Of a stretch of DNA of 64,000 nt, positions 40,658-49,780 are shown one piece after another. A program made the position numbers and the translations under genes. A model generated the notes under the pieces. That model saw only the letters and a program-made list of their open reading frames with translations, had not been told where the DNA came from and searched no databases. How positions within the stretch are numbered: position 1 is the first letter of the stretch; every line of letters begins with the position of its first letter. The stretch spans positions 124,001 through 188,000 of the forward strand of contig NZ_BMKS01000002.1 of assembly GCF_014644455.1 (NCBI RefSeq), given 5' to 3'. Source of the DNA: Caldovatus sediminis (GTDB lineage Bacteria > Pseudomonadota > Alphaproteobacteria > Acetobacterales > Acetobacteraceae).

Positions 40658-42313
40658 TCAGCGTCCCGCCGCGACGAGCGCCCGTGCCTCGGCGCGGAGC
40701 GCCGCCCGGGAGCCGTCGAGCGAATAGAACATGTGGCCGCCCGGGTAGGCCACGAGGCGGACGCGATCCCCGCCGGAGCGCTCCGGGATCTGGTCGAGCA
40801 GCAGCCGGGAGGCGAAGTAGGGCGTCACCAGGTCGAACAGCCCGTGCGCGACGACGACGCGCAGCCGCGGGTCCAGTGCGAGCGCGGTGCGCAGGCTGCT
40901 CATCGCCTCCGGCCGCGGGCCGCGCCCGCCGCCCCAGTCCCACTCCCGGGCGACCCGTCGGTTGAGCAGCCGGTACTGCCGCCCTTCCGGGCGCCATCCC
41001 AGGCGCTCGGCGTAGAGTCCGAGCATCGCCCCGGTGAGGGGCGCGAGCATCCCGTCCAGCACCGGATCGGGCCGCGGGCGCGCCTCCGCCGGAACCTCGG
41101 GGAAGGGGTCGAGGACCGTCACGCTGGCGTCATAGGGGCTGGCGACGCGGTCCCCGGCGCCGCCGATCGCGTGCAGGAACTCGGCCATGCCGACGCGCCC
41201 GCGGCGGCGGCGCACCAGCTCCGGGTCGAGCCCGGTGAGCGCGGCGACCCGCTCGCCGAGCCGCGCGGCCGCCTCGGCGTCGCGCTCGGCGCGCAGGAGG
41301 TCCAGCAGATAGTCGCCGGCCGCGTAACGCTCCGCCTCGGCGAGCGTCGCCCGGTCCACCTCCCCGCCCGCGGCGGCGCGGGCGGCGGCGGCCATGCTCG
41401 GCAGCCGCGCGACCCAGAGCAGGGGATCGAGGGCGGCGCTGCGCCCGCCGAAGTCGAGCGCCGGCGAGATCAGCACGAGGCCGTTCACGCCGATCCCCTG
41501 CTCCGACTGCAGCACCCGCGCCATCCGCGGCACGCGGAAGCCGCCGTAGCTCTCGCCGACCAGGAATTTGGGCGAGGCCAGGCGGCCGTGCTCCTCCAGC
41601 CAGCGCCGCACCACTTCCGCCAGCGATTGCACGTCGCCGTCCACGGACCAGAGCCGCCGCCGCGCCGCCTCCCCCGCGCCGGGGGCGAAGTCGCTGTAGC
41701 CGGCGCCGACGGGGTCGAGGAACACGAGGTCGGTGAAGTCGAGCCAGGTCTCGGCGTTGGGAACGGGCTCCGGCGCGGCGGAGGGCAGGGCCGCGTCGCC
41801 GGCGAGCGGCAGGCGCCAGGGACCGAGCGCCCCGAGCTGCAGCCACGCCGAGGAGGCGCCGGGGCCGCCGTTCAGCACGAAGCTCACCGGCCGCGTCCGC
41901 GGCGCGGCGCCTTCCAGCGCGTAGGCCAGGTAGGCGACGTCGGCCTGCGGCGTCCGCCCGTCGCGCGGATCGAAGAGGCGCAGGCTGCCGGCGGTCGCGG
42001 TGAAGGCGAGGGTGCGGCCGTCCGGGAGCTCGAGGACGTGGCGCGTCGTCGCATCCGCAGGCAGCCCGCCGCGGCGCCCGTTCTCGGCCGCGGCGCCGGC
42101 GGTCGCCGCCCGTTCCGGCGACGTCTCCGCGGGCGCCGGCCGCGCGCCGGGGCCCCGGGCGGCATCCGCGGACGGCTCCGGCGGCGGCAATACCTGCGCG
42201 GCCGCGGTGGCGGCGAGCGCGAGGGCGGCGAGCGTGGCGAGCCAGGCGGCGCGGAACCATCGCCCGGGGGCGGTCCGGTTCCGGCGGGTCTTCGGGTCGG
42301 GCGCGTCCGGCAT
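40658..42313 (-). CDS. Secreted serine carboxypeptidase, peptidase family S10
   Basis: A 551-residue enzyme with an N-terminal signal (WFRAAWLATLAALALAATAAAQ, in two parts) cut after about residue 40. The S10 motifs are FVLNGGPGASSAWLQLGALGPW, the nucleophile GESYGG (Ser255), the Asp in HGLFDLVTPY and His in YPGGHMFY. S10 enzymes remove C-terminal residues at acid pH; bacterial forms are less studied. Residues 45-90 form a Pro/Ala-rich low-complexity linker. It is convergent with the kinase gene (43-base gap). Confidence 0.9.
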   Translation of the reverse strand: MPDAPDPKTRRNRTAPGRWFRAAWLATLAALALAATAAAQVLPPPEPSADAARGPGARPAPAETSPERAATAGAAAENGRRGGLPADATTRHVLELPDGRTLAFTATAGSLRLFDPRDGRTPQADVAYLAYALEGAAPRTRPVSFVLNGGPGASSAWLQLGALGPWRLPLAGDAALPSAAPEPVPNAETWLDFTDLVFLDPVGAGYSDFAPGAGEAARRRLWSVDGDVQSLAEVVRRWLEEHGRLASPKFLVGESYGGFRVPRMARVLQSEQGIGVNGLVLISPALDFGGRSAALDPLLWVARLPSMAAAARAAAGGEVDRATLAEAERYAAGDYLLDLLRAERDAEAAARLGERVAALTGLDPELVRRRRGRVGMAEFLHAIGGAGDRVASPYDASVTVLDPFPEVPAEARPRPDPVLDGMLAPLTGAMLGLYAERLGWRPEGRQYRLLNRRVAREWDWGGGRGPRPEAMSSLRTALALDPRLRVVVAHGLFDLVTPYFASRLLLDQIPERSGGDRVRLVAYPGGHMFYSLDGSRAALRAEARALVAAGR

Positions 42314-42886
42314 CGGGCGATGCAAGGCGGCGGCGCGGTCCGCGGCAAGCCGCGTGTCGCCGCCGGAAGGACCGGCGCAAGCGGGCCGTGCGGGCGGGGG
42401 CGCGGGCCGAGGCGGGCCGTTCCGCGCTGCAGCCCTTGCCCGGGAGGCGCCGCGCGCGCGGGCGCGTCCGCCCGATTCCCGTCGCGACGCGGCCGCGCGC
42501 CAAAAGGGTGGGGGCGGAGCCGGCATCCATGCGCGGCGTGGTGCCGATGGCGGCCGCGTCCGGAACCGCCGCCATCGTGCGCTCGCGCCCGCGGCGCCGG
42601 GTTGGCCGCATGCGAGGGCGAGAGACGCGGATACGCGCGCGGCGACCCCGCGGCCGGCCCGGGCGGTCGTGGCCCTTCCAGTGCCACCGGCATCGGCTGC
42701 CACCGGAATCGGCGCCGGCCCGCCGTCGAGCCTCCGCGTGCCGTACGGCCACCCCCTTTACAGGAGGGGCCGCGCAGTCGTGGAATGCGGGCACAGCGCG
42801 GATGGAGCCGGGACGCGGATGCCCACCGTGGTCGGAAGGCTGCCGGGCCGGCGGAGCGTCGCGGCGGCGACGCGCGGCCGGGGGTG
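42314..42886. other. 573-base gap without a recognised gene
   Basis: All frames look like shadows (Arg/Pro/Ala-rich). A HicA-type toxin was sought because of the HicB-like sequence that follows, but none was found. Confidence 0.5.
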
Positions 42887-44263
42887 GTGACCATCAGCTA
42901 TCTCGCACTGGTCGAGCGCGCCAGGCGCGATGGCTGCACGGCGCGCCTGCCCGACTTCCCGGATCTCGTCGTCACGGCAGCGGATCTGGACGCCTTGCCG
43001 GCCGCGGCCCGTGCCGCGCTCGAACAGTGGCTGCGGCAATGCGGCGGGGCGCCTCCTCCTCCAGGAGTCCACGCCGGGGCGGCGCGCGCGGCAGCGGCGC
43101 TGCGCGTCCCGGTCGAGGTGGCGGAGCGGCCGCGGCCGCGTTGCCTCTCGCCCTACGCGCTGCGCGGCATGCGCCTGGTCAACCGCCTCGTCGTCTCGCC
43201 CATGGCGCAGTACATGGCCGAGGACGGCGTGCCGGGCGACTGGCACGCGGTGCATCTCGGCGGCCTCGCGCTCGGCGGCGCCGGCCTGGTGGTCGCGGAG
43301 ATGACCTGCGTCTCGCCGGAGGCGCGCATCACGCCGGGCTGCCCGGGGCTGTGGAACGATGCGCAGGAAGCGGCCTGGCGGCGCATCGTGGCCTTCGTCC
43401 ACGCGCGCACCGAGGCGCGCATCGGCCTCCAGCTCGGCCATGCCGGGCGCAAGGGCTCGACGCGCCCGCTCTGGGAGGGCTTCTCCAGGCCGCTCGCCGA
43501 AGGCAACTGGCCGCTGCTCGCGCCCTCGCCCATCGCCTGGGCGGAGGGCAGCCAGGTCCCCCGCGCCGCGACCGAGGAGGACCTCGCCGGCATCGCCGCG
43601 CAGCACGCCGAGAGCGCACGGCGCGCCGCCGCCGCGGGCTTCGACCTGGTCGAGCTGCACTTCGCCCACGGCTATCTCGCCTCCTCCTTCCTCTCGCCGC
43701 TGTCCAACCGCCGCGCGGACCGCTTCGGCGGCAGCCTGGAGAACCGGCTGCGCTTCCCGCTGATGGTCCTCGGCGCCGTGCGCCGCGCCGTGCCGGAGGC
43801 GATGCCGGTGACGGTGCGCCTCTCCTGCACCGACTGGATCGAGGGCGGCTTCACGCCGGAGGAGGCGGTGCAGGCCGCGATCGCCTTCCGCGACGCCGGC
43901 TGCGACATGGTCGTCGCCTCCTCCGGGCAGACGGACCCGCGCTCGCGCCCGCCGGCCGGCCCGATGTGGCAGGTGCCCTTCGCGCGCCGCATCCGCGCCG
44001 AGGCGGCGATGCCGACCATGGCCGTAGGCGGCATCACCGAGCCCGAGCAGGCGGAGCAGGTGATCGCGGAGGGCGCGGCCGATCTCGTCGCGGTCGGGCG
44101 CGCCGCGCTCTACGATCCCTGGTGGGCCCGGCACTGGTCGCATGCGCTGCGCGCGCCGATGCCCTGGCCGCCGCCCTACGCCTACGGCGGGCACTTCGCG
44201 CGCCGCCACGTCCTCGATCCGCAGACCGTCGAAGGGAGGAAGCCCCATGATCACGCGTCGTGA
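42887..44263 (+). CDS. NADH:flavin oxidoreductase (old yellow enzyme family) with a HicB-like N-terminal region
   Basis: A 458-residue frame from GTG. Residues 1-60 look like a HicB antitoxin domain: ISYLALVERARRDGCTARLPDFPDL, then AARAALEQWLRQCGGAPPPPG. From about residue 85 a complete TIM-barrel flavoenzyme follows: SPYALRGMRLVNRLVVSPM, LQLGHAGRKGS, LHFAHGYLASSFLSPLSNRR, FGGSLENRLRFP and AVGGITEPEQAE. It resembles the reductase half of 2-aminobenzoyl-CoA monooxygenase/reductase and 2,4-dienoyl-CoA-type reductases. If the front part is not translated, a GTG at 43118 could start the enzyme. Its 3' end overlaps the next gene by 17 bases. Confidence 0.75.
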   Translation: MTISYLALVERARRDGCTARLPDFPDLVVTAADLDALPAAARAALEQWLRQCGGAPPPPGVHAGAARAAAALRVPVEVAERPRPRCLSPYALRGMRLVNRLVVSPMAQYMAEDGVPGDWHAVHLGGLALGGAGLVVAEMTCVSPEARITPGCPGLWNDAQEAAWRRIVAFVHARTEARIGLQLGHAGRKGSTRPLWEGFSRPLAEGNWPLLAPSPIAWAEGSQVPRAATEEDLAGIAAQHAESARRAAAAGFDLVELHFAHGYLASSFLSPLSNRRADRFGGSLENRLRFPLMVLGAVRRAVPEAMPVTVRLSCTDWIEGGFTPEEAVQAAIAFRDAGCDMVVASSGQTDPRSRPPAGPMWQVPFARRIRAEAAMPTMAVGGITEPEQAEQVIAEGAADLVAVGRAALYDPWWARHWSHALRAPMPWPPPYAYGGHFARRHVLDPQTVEGRKPHDHAS

Positions 44264-45455
44264 CCTCGCGGCGGGCGTGGCCGCCGCAACGGTGGTCGCC
44301 GGCGGGGCGCGCTCCGCCGCGGCGCAGGACCGCACCGGCGTCACCGACAGCGCCGTCCGGATCGGCGTGCTCGGCAGCCTCACCGGCGTGCAGGCGGTCT
44401 TCGGGCAGGGGAACCTCAGCGGCGCCCAGATCGTCTTCGACGAGGTCAACGCCGCCGGCGGCATCAACGGCCGGCGGATCGAGATCGTCTCGGTGGACGA
44501 CGAGAGCAACCCCGCGCGCAGCATCGCCGGCTTCCGCCGCCTGGTGGACGACGAGCGGGTCTTCGCCGTGCTCGGTCCGTCCGCCAGCGCGATCGGCGCG
44601 GCGATGGAGCCGACGCTGCGCGCCGCCGCGCAGGTGCCGGTCTTCGTCTCGATCTTCTCCAGCCCCGTGGCCACCGAGCCGTTCAAGCGCAACGTGTTCC
44701 GCACGGGCCCGCTGAACGACCGGCTGCAGGGCATCGCGCTCGGCGACTTCGTGCTGGACGAGCTGCGCGGCACCAGGGTGGCGCTGGCGCAGCAGACCGA
44801 CGAGTACGGCCGCCGCGGCGGGCAGAGCCTGACCGAGCGCCTGCGCGAGCGCGGCAGGCCGCTGGTCTCGACCGAGGTGTTCAACCTCACCGACACCGAC
44901 TTCACCGCGCAGCTCCTGCGCATGCGCCAGGCCGAGCCGGACGTGATCGTGATCTACGGCTTCCCGGCGCCGGCCGCGACGATCACCCGCCAGGCGCGCC
45001 AGCTCGGCCTGACGGGGAAGATCATCGGCTCGAACGCGACCTCGAACCGCACCTATCCGCAGACCGTCGGGCCCGCCGCCGTCGGCGTGATGAACGTCAT
45101 CACCCTCGCCGACCTGCCGGAGCGCGCCGACGATCCGCGCATGGCGGAGTACGTGCGCAAGTTCACCGCACGCTTCCCCGACCTCGCGCGGCAGAACCGG
45201 CCCGACCTCGGCGACTGCCTCGGCTACAACGGCGCGCTGGTGTTCGCCGAGGGCCTGCGCCGCGCCGGGCGCGAGCTGACGCGCGAGGGCTTCATCCGGG
45301 CGCTCGAGACCATCGAGAACTTCGAGACCGGCGTCGGCCTGCCCACCACCTTCGGGCCGGAGCGGCGCGAGGGGAACCTCCAGGCGCGCGTCCTCGAGTT
45401 CCAGCCCGATCTCTCGCGCAAGCTGATCGCGCCGCGCGTCGTGGCGCGGCTCTGA
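44247..45455 (+). CDS. Branched-chain-amino-acid-type ABC transporter substrate-binding protein
   Basis: A 402-residue LivK-like receptor. The signal RRDLAAGVAAATVVAGGARSAAAQ has a twin Arg (4-5) and is probably cut near residue 27. Mature landmarks: VRIGVLGSLTGVQAVFGQGNLSGAQIVFDEVNAAGG and ILGGS-type hinge replaced by VLGPSASAIG. Receptors of this type also bind aromatic acids, amides and urea; the neighbouring CoA ligase suggests an organic acid. GGGAGGAAG precedes the ATG. Confidence 0.9.
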   Translation: MITRRDLAAGVAAATVVAGGARSAAAQDRTGVTDSAVRIGVLGSLTGVQAVFGQGNLSGAQIVFDEVNAAGGINGRRIEIVSVDDESNPARSIAGFRRLVDDERVFAVLGPSASAIGAAMEPTLRAAAQVPVFVSIFSSPVATEPFKRNVFRTGPLNDRLQGIALGDFVLDELRGTRVALAQQTDEYGRRGGQSLTERLRERGRPLVSTEVFNLTDTDFTAQLLRMRQAEPDVIVIYGFPAPAATITRQARQLGLTGKIIGSNATSNRTYPQTVGPAAVGVMNVITLADLPERADDPRMAEYVRKFTARFPDLARQNRPDLGDCLGYNGALVFAEGLRRAGRELTREGFIRALETIENFETGVGLPTTFGPERREGNLQARVLEFQPDLSRKLIAPRVVARL

Positions 45456-45462
45456 GGCCGCC

Positions 45463-45927
45463 ATGGCCGAGGCGCCGCCGCAGCTCTGGTTCGAGGACTT
45501 CGCGCCGGGACAGTCCTTCCCCGGCGCGACCTCGGCCTGCACCGCCGAGGACTTCCTCGCCTTCGCGCGCATCACCGGCGACGCGCATCCGATCCACTAC
45601 GACGCCGCCTACGCGGCGGGGACCCGCTTCGGCAGGCCGCTCGCGCACGGGCTGCTGGTCGCGGGCTACAGCGCCCTCGGCGCCACCCCGCTGTCGCGGC
45701 GGCTGGAGGAGAGCATGGTGGCGATGCTCGAGGTCGCCTTCCGCTTCCGCCGCCCCGTCTTCGCCGGCGACGTGCTGACCAGCCACTTCGAGGTGGCGGA
45801 GACGCGCCGCGACCCGGGGAAGGATTCCGGCGTGGTGCGCTTCCACGTCCGCCTGACCAACGCCAAGGGCGAGACGGTGATGGAGGGCAGCCACGCCTAC
45901 CTGATCCGCGCGCGGGGCGCGGCATGA
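45463..45927 (+). CDS. MaoC-family dehydratase
   Basis: A 154-residue hot-dog-fold hydratase. Catalytic Asp40 and His45 are seen in ARITGDAHPIHYD; the N-terminus has LWFEDFAPGQSFPG and the C-terminus a typical ETVMEGSHAYLIR. The enzyme hydrates enoyl-CoA esters. It stands between the receptor and the CoA ligase (ATGA overlap with the latter), so it very likely acts on the ligase product or a later intermediate. Confidence 0.9.
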   Translation: MAEAPPQLWFEDFAPGQSFPGATSACTAEDFLAFARITGDAHPIHYDAAYAAGTRFGRPLAHGLLVAGYSALGATPLSRRLEESMVAMLEVAFRFRRPVFAGDVLTSHFEVAETRRDPGKDSGVVRFHVRLTNAKGETVMEGSHAYLIRARGAA

Positions 45928-47567
45928 GCGAGGCGGCGGTGTGGGCCGAGGTCGTCGCGGCGCTCGGCTGGGCCGGGCGGGCGGAGGTGAACCTCGCCGT
46001 GACGCTGGCCGACCGCCACGCCGCCTCGGGCCGCACCGCGCTGCGCTGGGAGGGGCGCGACGGCGCGCGGCGCAGCCTGACCTTCGCCGAGCTGGCGGAG
46101 GCCTCGGCGCGCCACGCCAACCTGCTGCGCGGCCTCGGCGTCAGCCCCGGCGATCGCGTCGCCTGCATCCTGCCGCGGGTGCCGGAGGCGATCGTCGCCC
46201 TGCTCGGCGCCTTCCGGCTCGGCGCGATCCACCTGCCGATCTTCTCGGGCTTCGGCGCCGAGGCGATCGGCCGGCGCATCGCCGACGCCGGGGCGCGCGT
46301 CGTCGTCACCCACGCCGATGTGCGGGACCGGCTGCCGCCGCGCTGGGCGCATCCGGTCGCGGTGGTGACGGTGCCGCGCCCCGGCGGCGGCGGCGTCCCC
46401 CCGGGCGACGTGGACCACCGCGAGGCCATGGCCGCCGCCGCGCCGCATTGCGCGCCCGTGCCGCGCCGGCGCGACGACCCCGCGGTGCTGCTCTACACCT
46501 CGGGCTCGACCGGACCGCCCAAGGCGGTCGCCATCGCCACCAACTTCCCCGCCGCGGTCTGGCCGGCGCTGCGCCATGCCGGCGACCTGCGCGCCGACGA
46601 CGCGTTCTGGCCGACCGGCGATCCGGGCTGGGGCTACGGCCTCGTCTGCTACGGCACCGCGCTCGCGCTCGGCTGCGGCGCGCACATGTGGGAGGCGAAC
46701 CCGGCGCCGGAGGCGACGCTCGGCTTCCTCGCCCGCCACCGCATCACCAACCTGGCCACCGTGCCGACGCTGCTGCGCGGCCTGATGGCGCTCGGCGAGG
46801 ACGCCGTGCGGCGCCCCGGCATCGCCGTGCGCAGCATCATGAGCTGCGGCGAGCCGCTGAACGCCGAGGTCGTCGCCTTCTTCCGCCGCGCCTGGGGCGT
46901 GACGCCGCTCGACCAGTTCGGCTCCTCCGAGCACGGCCTGCCGATCGGCAACCGCTTCGATGCGCGTGACGCGGTGCGTCCCGGCTCCATGGGCAGGCCG
47001 CTGCCGGGCCAGCGCATCGCCATCGTGGACGAGACCGGCGCGCCGGTGCCGCGCGGCGGCGTCGGCCTGATCGCCACCAGGCCGCCGCCCGACGGGCTCT
47101 ACGCGCTCGGCTACTGGAACAACCCCGAGGCGGAGCGCGGCCTGCGCCGCCAGGGCTGGATCGTCACCGGCGACCTCGGGCGCGAGGACGGGGACGGCTA
47201 CCTGTGGTTCGAGGGCCGCGCCGACGACGTCATCAAGAGCGCCGCCTACCGCATCGGCCCCTTCGAGGTGGAGAGCGCGCTGCTCACCCACCCCGCCGTC
47301 GCCGAGGCCGCGGCCATCGGCAAGCCCGATCCGGCGCGCGGCCAGATCGTCAAGGCCTTCGTCGTGCTGCGCCCCGGCTTCGCCGACAGCGCGGCGCTGC
47401 GCGAGGAGATGGCCGCCGCCGCGCGGCGCGCGCTCGGCGACCACGCCTACCCGCGCGAGATCGAGATCGTCGCCGAGCTTCCCAAGACCACCACCGGCAA
47501 GATCCAGCGCTACGTGCTGCGCCAGCGCGAAGCCGCGCGCCACGGAACAGGAACCCCCGAACCATGA
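45924..47567 (+). CDS. Acyl-CoA synthetase (AMP-forming), benzoate/acetate-CoA-ligase-like
   Basis: A 547-residue adenylate-forming enzyme. Motifs: VLLYTSGSTGPPKAVAI (P-loop, about 190-206), WPTGDPGWGYGL, NLATVPTLLRGL, FGSSEHGLPIGN (A5), YWNNPEAERGL, IVTGDLGRED (A7), FEGRADDVIKSAAYRIGPFEVE (hinge) and PKTTTGKIQRYVLR with the catalytic Lys. It activates a carboxylic acid to its CoA ester. The DPGWGYG pattern is near that of acetyl- and benzoyl-type ligases. The ATG overlaps the MaoC stop, and its own stop overlaps the RidA gene. Confidence 0.92.
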   Translation: MSEAAVWAEVVAALGWAGRAEVNLAVTLADRHAASGRTALRWEGRDGARRSLTFAELAEASARHANLLRGLGVSPGDRVACILPRVPEAIVALLGAFRLGAIHLPIFSGFGAEAIGRRIADAGARVVVTHADVRDRLPPRWAHPVAVVTVPRPGGGGVPPGDVDHREAMAAAAPHCAPVPRRRDDPAVLLYTSGSTGPPKAVAIATNFPAAVWPALRHAGDLRADDAFWPTGDPGWGYGLVCYGTALALGCGAHMWEANPAPEATLGFLARHRITNLATVPTLLRGLMALGEDAVRRPGIAVRSIMSCGEPLNAEVVAFFRRAWGVTPLDQFGSSEHGLPIGNRFDARDAVRPGSMGRPLPGQRIAIVDETGAPVPRGGVGLIATRPPPDGLYALGYWNNPEAERGLRRQGWIVTGDLGREDGDGYLWFEGRADDVIKSAAYRIGPFEVESALLTHPAVAEAAAIGKPDPARGQIVKAFVVLRPGFADSAALREEMAAAARRALGDHAYPREIEIVAELPKTTTGKIQRYVLRQREAARHGTGTPEP

Positions 47568-47962
47568 CCCGCTGCGAGGCCATCGTCCCCGGCCGCTGGT
47601 CGGACCGGCTGACCTTCTCGCCGGCGATCCGCGTCGGCAACCTGCTCTTCATCTCCGGCACCACGGCGACCGACGAGAACCTGCGGATCGTCGGCGTCGG
47701 CGACATCGCCGAGCAGACGCGCCAGATCTTCCGCAAGTGGGAGCCGATCCTGAAGGCCGCCGGCGCCGGCTTCGACAACATCGTCGAGACGACCGACTAC
47801 TACGTCACGCTCGAGGGCTACGCCAGGACCGCCGAGGTCCGGCGCGAGTTCTTCCGCCCGCCCTACCCGGCGGCGACCGGCGTGCAGGTCGCCGGGCTGA
47901 TCCGCAAGGACGCGCTGATCGAGATCAAGGGCATCGCGGTGCTCGACGCGGTGCGCGGCTAG
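47564..47962 (+). CDS. RidA/YjgF family protein
   Basis: A 132-residue trimeric-fold protein. The conserved parts are LLFISGTTATDENLRIVG, the strand FDNIVETTDYYVTLEGY and RREFFRPPYPAATGVQVAGLIRKDALIEIKGIAV. RidA hydrolyses reactive enamines or imines; some relatives in aromatic-acid operons act as specific deaminases. The canonical Arg of R105 type is replaced in this region (AGLIRKD retains one Arg). It is coupled to the ligase gene by a four-base overlap. This placement hints that an amino-substituted acid is degraded. Confidence 0.87.
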   Translation: MTRCEAIVPGRWSDRLTFSPAIRVGNLLFISGTTATDENLRIVGVGDIAEQTRQIFRKWEPILKAAGAGFDNIVETTDYYVTLEGYARTAEVRREFFRPPYPAATGVQVAGLIRKDALIEIKGIAVLDAVRG

Positions 47963-47971
47963 GGCGGGATC

Positions 47972-48838
47972 GTGCTGGCGCAGATCCTCGTCTCGGGCGT
48001 CACGGCGGGCGCGGTCTACGCGCTCGTCGCGCTCGGCTTCGTCGTGCTGCATCGGGGCACGCGGGTGGTGCATTTCGGCCTCGGCGACCAGCTCACGCTG
48101 AGCGCCTACATCGTCGTGATCGGCCAGGTCTTCCTGGGCCTGCCCTTCGCCGCCGCCATCCTGCTCTCGCTCCTCCTTTCCGCCGGCTTCGGCGTGCTGA
48201 TCGAGCGCGGCGTCATGCGCCCGCTGCGTGGCTCGCCGCTCCTCGTGATGATCATCGCGACGCTGGCGATCGGCGCCGCGGTCCGCGAGGGCCTGCGCGC
48301 CAGCATGGGGCCGCTGCCCTGGCCCGTGCCCTTCCTGCTGAGCCCGGCGCCCTTCACCCTGGGCGGCCTCGTCCTGGTGCCGGCGAACCTCGCCGTGGTC
48401 GGCGTCGCGCTCGCGGTGATGCTCGCGCTGTTCGCCATGCTGCGCTGGACGCGCTTCGGCCGCGCCATCGTCGCCGTGTACGAGAACCCGACGGGGGCCG
48501 CCATCGTCGGCATCTCCGTGCCGGGGGTGCATGCGCGCCTGTGGGGGCTCTCCTCCGTGCTCGCCGCCGTCGCGGGGATCCTGATGGCGCCGCTGATCAC
48601 CCTCTCGCCCGACATGGGCACGATCGGCATCAAGGGCTTCGCCGCGGCGATCCTGGGCGGCTTCAACAGCCTGCCCGGCGCGATCGCGGGCGGCTTCCTG
48701 CTCGGCATCGTCGAGACCGGCGCCGGCGTCTACGTCTCGACGGCGATGAAGGACATCGTCTCCTACGCCCTGCTGATCGGCTGCGTGCTGCTGCTGCCGC
48801 GGGGGTTGTTCGGCACGGCCGAGGCGCGGAAGGTCTGA
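47972..48838 (+). CDS. Branched-chain amino acid ABC transporter permease (LivH type)
   Basis: A 288-residue permease with about eight spans. Motifs: LVSGVTAGAVYALVALGFVVLHRGTRVVHFGLGDQ near the start and IKGFAAAILGGFNSLPGAIAGGFLLGIVE near the end, the EAA-like loop of LivH. The GTG at 47972 begins ten bases after the RidA stop. The usual 'N' of the GDQ/GE motif differs slightly. Confidence 0.92.
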   Translation: MLAQILVSGVTAGAVYALVALGFVVLHRGTRVVHFGLGDQLTLSAYIVVIGQVFLGLPFAAAILLSLLLSAGFGVLIERGVMRPLRGSPLLVMIIATLAIGAAVREGLRASMGPLPWPVPFLLSPAPFTLGGLVLVPANLAVVGVALAVMLALFAMLRWTRFGRAIVAVYENPTGAAIVGISVPGVHARLWGLSSVLAAVAGILMAPLITLSPDMGTIGIKGFAAAILGGFNSLPGAIAGGFLLGIVETGAGVYVSTAMKDIVSYALLIGCVLLLPRGLFGTAEARKV

Positions 48839-48841
48839 GGC

Positions 48842-49780
48842 ATGGCGGCGCGGCTGCTCCTGCTCCTGCTCGCCGCCGGCCTGGTCGCGGTGCCCTTCGT
48901 CGCGCCGTCGCACCTCGTCTTCCTGGTGGCGACGATCGGCTCCACCGCGATCATGGTGGCGGGGCTCTCGATCGTGATCGGCATGGCGGGGCAGATCTCG
49001 ATCGCGCAGGCGGCCTTCGCGGCGCTCGGCGCCTACGGCACCGCGCAGCTCGCCGCGCTGGGCGGCGTGCCGCACTGGATCGGGCTGCCGGCCGTCGCCG
49101 TCGCGACCGCCGGCCTCGGCTACCTCTTCGGCCTGCTCTCGCTGCGCGTCGCGGACCACTACCTGGCCCTGGCGACGATGGCCTTCGGCGCCATCGTGCA
49201 GCTCCTGCTGATCCACCTCGAGGACTGGACCGGCGGCGCGGTCGGCCTGCCCGTGCCGCCGCTAACGCTCGGCGGGCGCAGCCTGACGCGGCCGATCGAG
49301 CTCTACGCCGTCATCATGCCCTGCGCGGCGCTGACCGTGTGGTTCCTGCACGCGCTGATGACCTCGCGCACCGGCCGCGCCTTCTCCGCCCTGCGCATGA
49401 GCGAGGTCGGCGCGGCGGCGGTCGGCGTTCCCGTGCTGCACCACAAGGCCATGGCCTTCGCCCTCTCCGCCTTCTTCGGCGCGCTGGGCGGCGGCCTCTA
49501 CGGGCTGCAGACCAGCTACCTCGATCCCGCGCAGTTCGGCATCCTCGAATCCGTGCGCCTGATCGCCATCGCCGTGATCGGGGGGCTGCTCAACCCCTTC
49601 GGCCCGGTCATCGGCGCGACGGTCTTCGTGCTGCTGCCGGAGACCATGGGCGCGCTCGGGCGCTACATGTCGCTCGTCTTCTCGCTGCTGCTGCTGGCCT
49701 TCATCATCGTCTCGCCGCGGGGCATCGCCGGCCTCGCCCCGCGCCTCCGCCCCCGCCCCGGAAGGAGGCGCGGGGGATGA
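48842..49780 (+). CDS. Branched-chain amino acid ABC transporter permease (LivM type)
   Basis: A 312-residue permease: IVIGMAGQISIAQAAFAALGAYGTAQL, ALRMSEVGAAAVGVPV and IGGLLNPFGPVIGATVFVLLPE are the LivM hallmarks. It pairs with the LivH-type protein encoded three bases upstream; its stop overlaps the ATPase start (ATGA). The cytoplasmic C-terminus is short and Arg-rich. Confidence 0.92.
   Translation: MAARLLLLLLAAGLVAVPFVAPSHLVFLVATIGSTAIMVAGLSIVIGMAGQISIAQAAFAALGAYGTAQLAALGGVPHWIGLPAVAVATAGLGYLFGLLSLRVADHYLALATMAFGAIVQLLLIHLEDWTGGAVGLPVPPLTLGGRSLTRPIELYAVIMPCAALTVWFLHALMTSRTGRAFSALRMSEVGAAAVGVPVLHHKAMAFALSAFFGALGGGLYGLQTSYLDPAQFGILESVRLIAIAVIGGLLNPFGPVIGATVFVLLPETMGALGRYMSLVFSLLLLAFIIVSPRGIAGLAPRLRPRPGRRRGG

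Noticed and set aside
42314-42886. HicA toxin partner for the HicB-like sequence
   Set aside because: No short frame with a HicA-like GSH pattern was found in any frame.
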